A stretch of 11,927 bases of DNA from Myxococcales bacterium (lineage in GTDB: Bacteria > Myxococcota > Polyangia > Polyangiales > Polyangiaceae). Positions within the stretch are counted from its first letter, which is position 1. Every line of letters begins with the position of its first letter. Shown here piece after piece: positions 6,678 to 11,927 of the stretch. Under the pieces are notes generated by a model, which had not been told where the DNA came from, ran no database searches, and was given only the letters and a program-made list of their open reading frames with translations. The position numbers and the translations under genes are program-made. The DNA lies in contig JAGQIY010001115.1 in the NCBI GenBank assembly GCA_020430865.1, positions 1-11,927 of the forward strand. Reading direction: 5' to 3'.

Positions 6678-7575
6678 AGTAGCAGACGCGATTGCGGCCC
6701 CCACGCTTGGCCTCGTAGAGCTTCTCGTCAGCGCGCTGGATCAGCTCGTTGGCGCTCTGATCGCCAGGTTCGAGCTGGGCGCAACCAATGCTGATCGTGG
6801 TGGGGATGCGCTCTCCCTGGAACACGAAGCGGTGCTCGGCGACCCGGGCGCGGATGTTCTCGGCGAGGGACGAAGCGCCATCGAGGGGCGTCTCGGGCAA
6901 CACGATCACGAATTCTTCTCCGCCGTAGCGCGCGAACACCTCGTCGCGCCGGATGCGGTTCTGCACCAAACGCGCGAGCTCTCGCAGGACGTGGTCGCCG
7001 GCCAGGTGCCCGTACTGGTCATTGATGCGCTTGAAGTAGTCGATGTCGAAGATCGAAAGAGAGAGCGCCCGCTCGTGACGACGCGCTCGGATCAGCTCGC
7101 GCTCCAGCGCCTCGTACAGGTAACGCTTGTTGTGGATCTGGGTCAGACCATCGATGATGGTCATCTTGTAAATTTCCTCGTGGTATTTGGCTTCGGCGTC
7201 CGCGCCGCTCAAATACTTGAGGATGGTTGGACCGACCTTGATGCGATCGCTGTTCTGGAGCGGCGCTTCGCGCACGATCTGCTCTTCGTTCAGGTAGGTG
7301 CCGTTGGTGGACCCATCGTCGACCACGATCCAGCGCCCCGTACGCTTCTCGAAGTGGCAGTGGCGTCGGGAGACCGAGTCACCCTCGAGCACGATGTGGT
7401 TGTCCGCTCCGCGTCCCACGCGCATCGGGTTGTGTTCGAGCACGAAGCGTTTCCCCAGCAGAGTCGGTTCCTTGCTGTAGATCACGACCAGGCAGTCGTT
7501 TCCAGGCCCATCAGGCTCTTCCAGGGGTCGCTGGACGACCTGGGTGACGCGGGTCTTTTCCTCGTAGTCGGTCAC
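6676..7575 (-). CDS. FHA domain-containing diguanylate cyclase (GGDEF)
   Basis: This 299-residue soluble protein has an N-terminal FHA domain (about 40-122) with VGRG (53-56), SRRHC (69-73) and the DDGSTNGTYL stretch (86-95). It recognises phosphothreonine on partner proteins, normally substrates of Ser/Thr kinases. A short linker leads to a GGDEF domain (about 135-299) with FDIDYFKRIND (176-186), YGHLAGD and an intact catalytic GGEEF (218-222), so it should make c-di-GMP from GTP. The usual inhibitory RxxD motif reads RRDE at 209-212, so product inhibition may be weak. The start is GTG at 7575; TAA lies directly before it in frame, so no longer protein is possible. The aminotransferase starts 5 bases after its stop, which implies shared transcription with the aminotransferase-luxE-luxC genes. 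Confidence 0.9.
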   Translation of the reverse strand: MTDYEEKTRVTQVVQRPLEEPDGPGNDCLVVIYSKEPTLLGKRFVLEHNPMRVGRGADNHIVLEGDSVSRRHCHFEKRTGRWIVVDDGSTNGTYLNEEQIVREAPLQNSDRIKVGPTILKYLSGADAEAKYHEEIYKMTIIDGLTQIHNKRYLYEALERELIRARRHERALSLSIFDIDYFKRINDQYGHLAGDHVLRELARLVQNRIRRDEVFARYGGEEFVIVLPETPLDGASSLAENIRARVAEHRFVFQGERIPTTISIGCAQLEPGDQSANELIQRADEKLYEAKRGGRNRVCY

Positions 7576-7649
7576 TTATGCTGGGCCCTGATTGGACTCG
7601 ATCGAAGTTACAGTCTAGCCGACCTGGCGGACCTCGCACAGTCCGGCAA

Positions 7650-7663
7650 GTGTTGGATAACAC
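7650..7663. promoter_or_regulatory. Inverted repeat GTGTT-N4-AACAC, candidate operator
   Basis: GTGTTGGATAACAC is a perfect 5-base dyad with a 4-base spacer, ending 75 bases upstream of the FHA-GGDEF start. Dyads of this size upstream of an operon are typical of dimeric repressor or activator sites. A short dyad can also occur by chance, so this is a weak call. Confidence 0.25.
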
Positions 7664-7773
7664 ACACGACCCTTGGAGCTCCTGGCGCTCGCTGCGTGAG
7701 GGGCTAGGGGCGTTCGACCGCCGCCTCGAGCGACGACACGGGGAGAACGCTGGCGACGGATGTTTGAGCGAGC

Positions 7774-7815
7774 TCGAAGGATGATCGGGTGGCCTCGATG
7801 GATGATCGGGTGGTT
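7774..7815. repeat. Tandem direct repeat, two 21-base units
   Basis: Unit 1 is 7774-7794 and unit 2 is 7795-7815, with 18 of 21 positions identical. The shared core is GGATGATCGGGTGG (7779-7792 and 7800-7813). A 21-base period is two helical turns, so both cores face the same side of the DNA, as in paired regulator sites. The repeat lies about 200 bases upstream of the FHA-GGDEF start. It could instead be a local duplication without function. Confidence 0.6.
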
Positions 7816-8013
7816 CTGAGTGGCTGTGGGAGGAGCGAAGCGGGCCACATGGATTGACGACTCGGTCGGGCGCTCGGATCAAGGCTTTCGCATCGAGCGA
7901 GAAACACCAGGTCTATCGTCTCTTGGCGCGGCCTGAGCTCACCGGAGAATTGCCCGCGGCGGGCGCGTCGTCGCGCATGCCGCTACCACTTCAGCCCCTC
8001 CCTTGCTCTGCGC

Positions 8014-8054
8014 TTTCTAGCAGAAGCCAGCTCCCGATGTGCTGTTTCTAGCAG
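8014..8054. repeat. Direct repeat TTTCTAGCAG, copies 31 bases apart
   Basis: TTTCTAGCAG occurs at 8014-8023 and 8045-8054, each preceded by a GC-rich GCGC or GCTG. The 31-base spacing is close to three helical turns. It is AT-rich compared with the surroundings and lies in the intergenic region just downstream of the MutS-like gene. Function is unknown. Confidence 0.4.
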
Positions 8055-8097
8055 TTGGAGGCGAGTTCCATGGGGGGTGGTGACACATAGGCCCACT

Positions 8098-8115
8098 GCG
8101 CACCCCACGGTGCGC
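8098..8115. terminator. GC-rich hairpin downstream of the MutS-like gene, possible terminator
   Basis: GCGCACC (8098-8104) pairs with GGTGCGC (8109-8115) across a 4-base loop. It starts 57 bases after the stop of the minus-strand MutS-like gene. No T-tract follows in the direction of transcription, so it is not a textbook intrinsic terminator; it may only stabilise the 3' end. Confidence 0.25.
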
Positions 8116-8172
8116 GGATGGAGCTGCTACGCGGCGTCCCGCTGCGCACGTCCGCGTGACGAGTGAGGCTGG

Positions 8173-10065
8173 CTAGTCGTCCAGGGGAACCGGGATCCCG
8201 ACCAGCTGCATCAACCGCAGCGCGTTGCCCGACGTCACTGGCCCCTCACGCAACCGATAGTCGAAGGTCATCTTCTGACCCTCCACGCTCTCGCGAAGGT
8301 GCACCTGCCGCACGCGTTGCATCAGCTCGGGGGTGAGCTCACACAGCCCCATGTCGTGGGTCGAGACGGCTCCGGCCGCACCTCGTCGAAGCAGCTCCGC
8401 CAGCACCCAGCGCGCCCCAACCTGGCGCTCTCGGCTGTTGGTGCCGTGCAGCACCTCGTCGAGCAAGAAGAACACACAGCCAGACTCGACCTGCTCGGTC
8501 GCGTCGAGCACCGACTTGAGCTTGCGGACTTCCGCGTAGAAATGACTCACACCGCTCCCCAGGGAATCACTGACGCGAATACTCGTGCGCAGCGTCAGCT
8601 CCCCCAGCCGGATGGCGGAACCACAGACTGGCCCTCCAGCGCGGGCCATCAGGATGGCGAGCCCCATCGAGCGCATCAGGGTGCTCTTGCCCGACATGTT
8701 GGAACCAGTGACCAGCAACGCCGTGCCCCGCTGCTCCAAGCTGACGTCGTTGTTCACGCGTGAGCCCGGCTCGATCAGCGGGTGCCCCAGCTGCTGCGCG
8801 ACGAACACACCAGCGTCATCGAGCTCTGGCCAACAGCAGTGAGGTTCGTCCGCTGCATAGCCCGCGAACGAGGAGAGCGCTTCCAGCTCTCCCAGCGCGT
8901 GGAACCACCCGCGAACGGCCTTGCCCGCGCGCGCCTGCCAGCGCTCCAGCCGCAGCACGCAGTGCAGATCCCAGAGGAGCGCAACATTGAGCACGGGATG
9001 CAGAAGCCCGTTGTGGCGCAGATCGAACCAGCCCACGCCGCGCTGAAACTCCGTCATCGCCAGCGAGGGCTTCCTCTCCCCCGAGAGAATGCGCTCGCGA
9101 AGCCGCGCCACCAGCTCTGCTTCGAGCGTCATTTCCTCGAGGAGCTGCAACATGGGTGCGTAGCGGAGAAACGCCCCCTCGGTGGCGCTCACCGCCGTGA
9201 AGACGCGCCCTGCCTCGCCGCCGGTTCGCAGCACGACGATGAGTGAAACCAGAAACGCCGGTAGCAGCGCAAACCCAGGTAGCGGTCCCCATGCCACCAG
9301 CGCCAACGTCGCCAGGTTCACCACCGGCAGCAACCAGGCCAGCGCCTTCAGCGCTCCGCTCTTGCTCAGTCGAGGTTCCGACTCCGCCCAGCGCAGGAGG
9401 GGTTCCGGATCCGGGGGCTGCGACGTCGCCTTGTGCCGCGAGCTGCCGGAGAGGTTCGCGCCCAGAGAGCGCTCCGGAACCAGGGCCAGCGAAAGCGCTT
9501 CCAGCTGCTGGCGAAAGTCTTGCTGGGCGACCAGCAGGCGGACCGCCTGTTGCCGCTCCCTCGCCACCTCCAGCGATGGCATCTCCGCAAGGTATCGTTC
9601 GAGGCAGTCCTGTCCGAAGCGGGTGTGTGCGACGTTGATACGCTGGAATAGCGAGCCTTCCCCGAACACATCGAGATCCTCGGCGTACGCGTGAGGGGGC
9701 TTGCCTTCACGGAGCTCGGCCCCGGTCTCGATCAGCGCGCGCCATTCCCCCCGGCAACGCTTGGCGCCTCGCTCGTTGACCAGCTGCCAGCGCGCGGCGG
9801 AGTCCCGCGCCTCGAGCACGCGAGAGTGGGCGACGACCAGCACCACGAACGCAACCAGGGCGACGGCGCTGACGGGCGCGGCGACGATGGCGTAGCTGCT
9901 CAGCAGGGCAAACCCCAGGCCAAACGCGAAGACGCTGAAGCTCAAGCCGCGGAGGTTGGACACCAGCCCGGATCGCGAATCCAGCCGCTCGGCCTCCAGG
10001 GCGAATTTTGCGGCGCGCTCGGCGTAACTCTGAGCGCGCGCTTCGGACTCCGGATGAATCGCCAC
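8173..10065 (-). CDS. Membrane-anchored MutS-family ATPase
   Basis: This 630-residue protein carries the MutS C-terminal ABC-type ATPase domain (about 425-625): Walker A GSNMSGKST (454-462), a signature-like region around DSLGSGVSHFYAE (500-512), Walker B VFFLLDE (531-537) with HGTNSRERQVG after it, and the STHD switch (568-571). The MutS lever region is represented at about 135-200 and 290-410, but there is no N-terminal mismatch-binding domain. Instead, hydrophobic segments at about 42-80 (two helices) and 240-280 (one or two helices) imply anchoring in the inner membrane. Such MutS-related membrane proteins are known as a family, but their role is not established; classical mismatch repair is unlikely. 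GTG at 10065 has an in-frame TAG four codons upstream, which fixes the start, although no clear ribosome site is visible. It follows cheB by 49 bases. Confidence 0.88.
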   Translation of the reverse strand: MAIHPESEARAQSYAERAAKFALEAERLDSRSGLVSNLRGLSFSVFAFGLGFALLSSYAIVAAPVSAVALVAFVVLVVAHSRVLEARDSAARWQLVNERGAKRCRGEWRALIETGAELREGKPPHAYAEDLDVFGEGSLFQRINVAHTRFGQDCLERYLAEMPSLEVARERQQAVRLLVAQQDFRQQLEALSLALVPERSLGANLSGSSRHKATSQPPDPEPLLRWAESEPRLSKSGALKALAWLLPVVNLATLALVAWGPLPGFALLPAFLVSLIVVLRTGGEAGRVFTAVSATEGAFLRYAPMLQLLEEMTLEAELVARLRERILSGERKPSLAMTEFQRGVGWFDLRHNGLLHPVLNVALLWDLHCVLRLERWQARAGKAVRGWFHALGELEALSSFAGYAADEPHCCWPELDDAGVFVAQQLGHPLIEPGSRVNNDVSLEQRGTALLVTGSNMSGKSTLMRSMGLAILMARAGGPVCGSAIRLGELTLRTSIRVSDSLGSGVSHFYAEVRKLKSVLDATEQVESGCVFFLLDEVLHGTNSRERQVGARWVLAELLRRGAAGAVSTHDMGLCELTPELMQRVRQVHLRESVEGQKMTFDYRLREGPVTSGNALRLMQLVGIPVPLDD

Positions 10066-10114
10066 GCCGAGAAGCTAGACGAAACCTCTGGAGAAGCCAG
10101 CATGAGCTTGGAAG

Positions 10115-11200
10115 CTAGGTCGCCACGACGCGGGCGATCGTCGAGGCGACGCGCTCGAGCGGCACCACTTCGTCCACCACCCCGAGCTCCGCCGCCGCCT
10201 TCGGCATGCCGTACACGACGCTGGACGCCTGATCCTGAGCCAGGGTACGCCCCCCGGCCGCCTTGAGGGAGGCCAGACCAAGCGCTCCATCTCGCCCCAT
10301 TCCGGTGAGCACCACACCAACCGCGCGTGGGCCGTACGCCTCACCCACGCTCTTCAAGGTGACGTCCGCCGCCGGGCGCACTCCGTGAACCGGCGGCGCC
10401 GAGGTCAGCCTGACGATGCCCCCCCGCTCCACTTGCAGGTGAAAACCACCGGGCGCGACCAGCGCGACGCCTTCACGAAGCTGCTCGCCTCCCGTTGCCT
10501 CGCGAACTGGAAAGGCGGAGAGCTGCGTCAGCTGATCGGCCAGCGCCCGGGTGAAGCCTTCGGGCATGTGCTGCACGATCAGCAACGCAGAGGCGCGCAA
10601 ATCAAGGCGTGGGACCACGCGGGAGAGCGCGGCGGGCCCTCCCGTGGAGCTAGCGATCGCAATCACCCTGAGACCGCTCGGCATGGGACGCGTGGCTTCG
10701 GGTCGTCGCGAGCCTCCGGGGGGAAGGCTGCGTGTCGAGGCCGGCGGCGCGTCGATCGATTCCGCATGGTTATTCCTGAGCGCCCCGAGCGCCTTGAGGT
10801 TCGCCCCGCCCGCCGCCGCCAGCTTGCCCAGTAGCACGTCCCTGATCTCGGCCAGGTTCGTGCTCACCTCACCGCCGGGCTTGGGTACGAAATCGACGGC
10901 ACCGGCGGCCAGCGCGTCCAGCGTCTCCTCCGCGCCTTCCTTGGTGTGGGCGCTGAGCATCACGATGCCCACGGGGCGCTCGGCGATGATCGCCCGCGTC
11001 GCCTGCGCACCGTTCAGCCGGGGCATGTTGAAGTCCATGCTGATCACGTCGGGGGCGAGCTCCCTCGCGAGACGCACGGCCTCTTCACCGTCACGCGCCT
11101 GCCCGACCACCTCGAAGCGCGGATCCGAATCGATCAGGCGCGCCACGGCGCCGCGCATGAACGCCGAGTCGTCGACGACCAGGACGCGGCGTGGGCTCAC
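10115..11200 (-). CDS. cheB: Chemotaxis response regulator protein-glutamate methylesterase CheB
   Basis: CheB removes methyl groups from (and deamidates) receptor glutamine/glutamate sites, resetting chemoreceptor sensitivity when phosphorylated by CheA. The receiver domain (about 5-125) has the acidic pair Asp10-Asp11, phospho-acceptor Asp56 in SMDFNMP and Lys107 in KPGG. A linker of about 50 residues follows. The methylesterase domain (about 178-360) shows IASSTGGP with catalytic Ser185, VQHMP with His211 and LTGMGRDGA with Asp304, so all three catalytic residues are present. Length (361) is normal. The start GTG at 11200 overlaps the stop of the upstream AgmX-like gene as GTGA, suggesting translational coupling. 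No cheA, cheR, cheW or receptor gene lies in this window, so it is either the tail of a larger chemosensory operon to the right or an orphan. Targets could be motility or developmental receptors. Confidence 0.95.
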   Translation of the reverse strand: MSPRRVLVVDDSAFMRGAVARLIDSDPRFEVVGQARDGEEAVRLARELAPDVISMDFNMPRLNGAQATRAIIAERPVGIVMLSAHTKEGAEETLDALAAGAVDFVPKPGGEVSTNLAEIRDVLLGKLAAAGGANLKALGALRNNHAESIDAPPASTRSLPPGGSRRPEATRPMPSGLRVIAIASSTGGPAALSRVVPRLDLRASALLIVQHMPEGFTRALADQLTQLSAFPVREATGGEQLREGVALVAPGGFHLQVERGGIVRLTSAPPVHGVRPAADVTLKSVGEAYGPRAVGVVLTGMGRDGALGLASLKAAGGRTLAQDQASSVVYGMPKAAAELGVVDEVVPLERVASTIARVVAT

Positions 11201-11892
11201 TTCGCGGCTCGAGTGAAGGTGAGCTCGAGCGTCACGCCAGTGATCGGCACCGAGGGATGCCCCACCCGTCGGCGGTCGATGACCTCAGCCACGCACTTCC
11301 CCGCTTCTTCGCTCATGCCTCTGCGCCGCTCCACCTCGACCCCCTCAGCAATCCCGCGCTCTCGTACGAGGAAGCGTACTCGAAGTTCCCCTGCGTCGCG
11401 TGTGAGTCCGCCGTGTTCACGAACACAGGCTTCCATCTTCTTGCGCCCCTTGGACAGGCTCTTGATCGCCGGCGCCTCGGCCAGCGTGCCCTCATCGGCC
11501 TTGAGCTCTCCGAACTCGAGATCCACGGGATCCGCCTTTCCCTGAGGCTTTTCTTCGGGCTTCTCTCCGGGCTCTTGCTTGGGCTTCGCTGGCGGCTTCT
11601 CCTCGGGCTTCGGTTGTTGTTTGGCTTCTCGGGCGCGCTTTGCGGCCTCGAGCACCTCCCCTGCTTCGCGCTTGGAGAGGCAGCGGACGATCATGCCCTT
11701 CCCATCGGCGACGCGGCCCCAGGCACACGCCGGATCATACGGATAGCGATTCGCCAGCTTGGTATCCGCCAGCGCGACGCCGCCGCTCAGGAGCGCCGTG
11801 ACCAACGAGCTGATCAACGCGACCTTGAAGGACTTGGAGCGGTTGCTGGAGCGGGAGGTGTTTGACTCGAGTTCACCGCATCGACCGAACAT
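11197..11892 (-). CDS. Exported protein with K/P/E-rich linker and AgmX/PglI-like C-terminal domain
   Basis: This 231-residue protein has a Ser/Arg/Lys-rich N-terminus and a hydrophobic segment at about 23-42 ending in ALA-D. It is either a cleaved signal peptide or a membrane anchor. A short Cys-containing region (Cys56, Cys71) is followed by a Lys/Pro/Glu-rich linker (about 90-120). The C-terminal 80 residues have the pattern of AgmX/PglI C-terminal domains common in myxobacteria: a cysteine in MEACV (Cys156), DAGELRVRFLV, GVEVE, a second cysteine in KCVAEV (Cys200) and a final VTLELTF strand. The two cysteines may form a disulfide. The domain resembles the TonB C-terminal fold and suggests a periplasm-spanning partner of a motility or envelope complex. 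The ATG at 11892 is the first start after an in-frame TAG at 11905-11907. No good ribosome site is seen. Its stop overlaps cheB. Confidence 0.75.
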   Translation of the reverse strand: MFGRCGELESNTSRSSNRSKSFKVALISSLVTALLSGGVALADTKLANRYPYDPACAWGRVADGKGMIVRCLSKREAGEVLEAAKRAREAKQQPKPEEKPPAKPKQEPGEKPEEKPQGKADPVDLEFGELKADEGTLAEAPAIKSLSKGRKKMEACVREHGGLTRDAGELRVRFLVRERGIAEGVEVERRRGMSEEAGKCVAEVIDRRRVGHPSVPITGVTLELTFTRAAK

Positions 11893-11904
11893 ACCGGAGG
11901 TGAA

Positions 11905-11926
11905 CTACACAAACTCCCAGACGTCC
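11905..11926 (-). CDS. Possible 3' end of an upstream minus-strand gene
   Basis: The last few codons before the window edge read DVWEFV and then TAG (11905-11907) on the minus strand, 12 bases ahead of the AgmX-like start. This would fit the C-terminus of a gene lying to the right, in an operon with the AgmX-like gene and cheB. Seven codons are too few to identify it or to be sure it is coding. Confidence 0.15.
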
Positions 11927-11927
11927 A

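Larger units (their letters stand above)
7576..8172. other. Intergenic region of about 600 bases without a convincing gene
   Basis: It separates the MutS-like gene from the FHA-GGDEF gene, both on the minus strand. Open frames exist on both strands, but their products are Ser/Pro/Arg-rich and low in complexity, without ribosome sites or family motifs. The region holds a 21-base tandem repeat (7774-7815), a 10-base direct repeat 31 bases apart (8014-8054), an inverted repeat near the FHA-GGDEF start (7650-7663) and two GC-rich hairpins (7952-7964 and 8098-8115). It presumably carries the promoter of the FHA-GGDEF operon, but I could not find a convincing -35/-10 pair. A small RNA cannot be excluded. 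Confidence 0.6.

Noticed and set aside
5066..6682. Long + strand open frame (538 codons) antisense to luxE and the aminotransferase
   Set aside because: The product is rich in Arg, His, Gln and Ala with no recognisable motif, while both minus-strand genes show clear enzyme signatures.
6832..7707. + strand open frame (291 codons) antisense to the FHA-GGDEF gene
   Set aside because: It mirrors the codon pattern of the real gene on the other strand, and no domain is recognisable.
7511..7882. Minus-strand frame of 123 codons in and upstream of the FHA-GGDEF start
   Set aside because: The product is Pro/Ser/Arg-rich, includes the tandem repeat and overlaps the FHA-GGDEF gene; no ribosome site or family motif.
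7952..7964. GCCCG-CGG-CGGGC hairpin as a terminator
   Set aside because: Five-base stem with no T-tract on either strand and far from any gene end; such GC palindromes are expected by chance here.
8173..10065. Classical mismatch repair MutS
   Set aside because: The mismatch-recognition domain is missing and membrane segments are present, so only the ATPase family relation is claimed.
1..11927. CRISPR arrays, tRNA or rRNA genes, insertion sequences, transposase or integrase genes
   Set aside because: None seen: no regularly spaced repeats, no tRNA-like cloverleaf sequence recognised, no terminal inverted repeats with a transposase frame.

Overview
The window is GC-rich, densely packed bacterial DNA with strong G/C preference at third codon positions, frequent GTG starts and several 4-base GTGA gene overlaps. 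The mix of an FHA-GGDEF protein, an AgmX/PglI-type C-terminal domain protein, an orphan CheB and a large lipoprotein points to a myxobacterium or relative (Myxococcota, perhaps Polyangia). That assignment is inference, because there is no rRNA or other phylogenetic marker here.

Layout. At the left edge, on the + strand, a small multi-pass membrane protein (open to the window edge) overlaps a patatin-like phospholipase that starts at a TTG (about 2-1217). This pair converges, with only 4 bases between stop codons, on a run of minus-strand genes that fills the rest of the window. Read in transcription order from the right, the minus strand holds two groups. Group A (11892 to 8173) is a secreted or anchored protein with an AgmX-like C-terminal domain, cheB (4-base overlap) and, 49 bases further on, a membrane-anchored MutS-family ATPase. 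A gap of about 600 bases (7576-8172) follows, with no convincing gene but with short repeats and inverted repeats. Group B (7575 to 3016) is an FHA-GGDEF diguanylate cyclase, a class III PLP aminotransferase, a LuxE-like acyl-protein synthetase and a LuxC-like acyl-CoA reductase. The FHA-GGDEF gene and the aminotransferase are 5 bases apart; the last two junctions are 4-base GTGA overlaps. After 123 bases comes a lipoprotein with an NlpC/P60-like Cys/His signature (2892 to 1222).

How the genes may work together. The main point of interest is group B. LuxE and LuxC families together activate a carboxylic acid and reduce it to an aldehyde; in luminous bacteria that aldehyde feeds luciferase. 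No luciferase subunit or LuxD is present. The tightly coupled partner is instead a class III aminotransferase, a family that converts terminal aldehydes to primary amines. The simplest reading is an acid to acyl-enzyme to aldehyde to amine route, producing a fatty or other long-chain amine, co-transcribed with an FHA-GGDEF signalling protein. This pathway is inferred from family chemistry and gene order. The start codons of luxE and luxC were re-assigned here to GTG codons at 5312 and 4077, because the longer open frames extend into the neighbouring genes.
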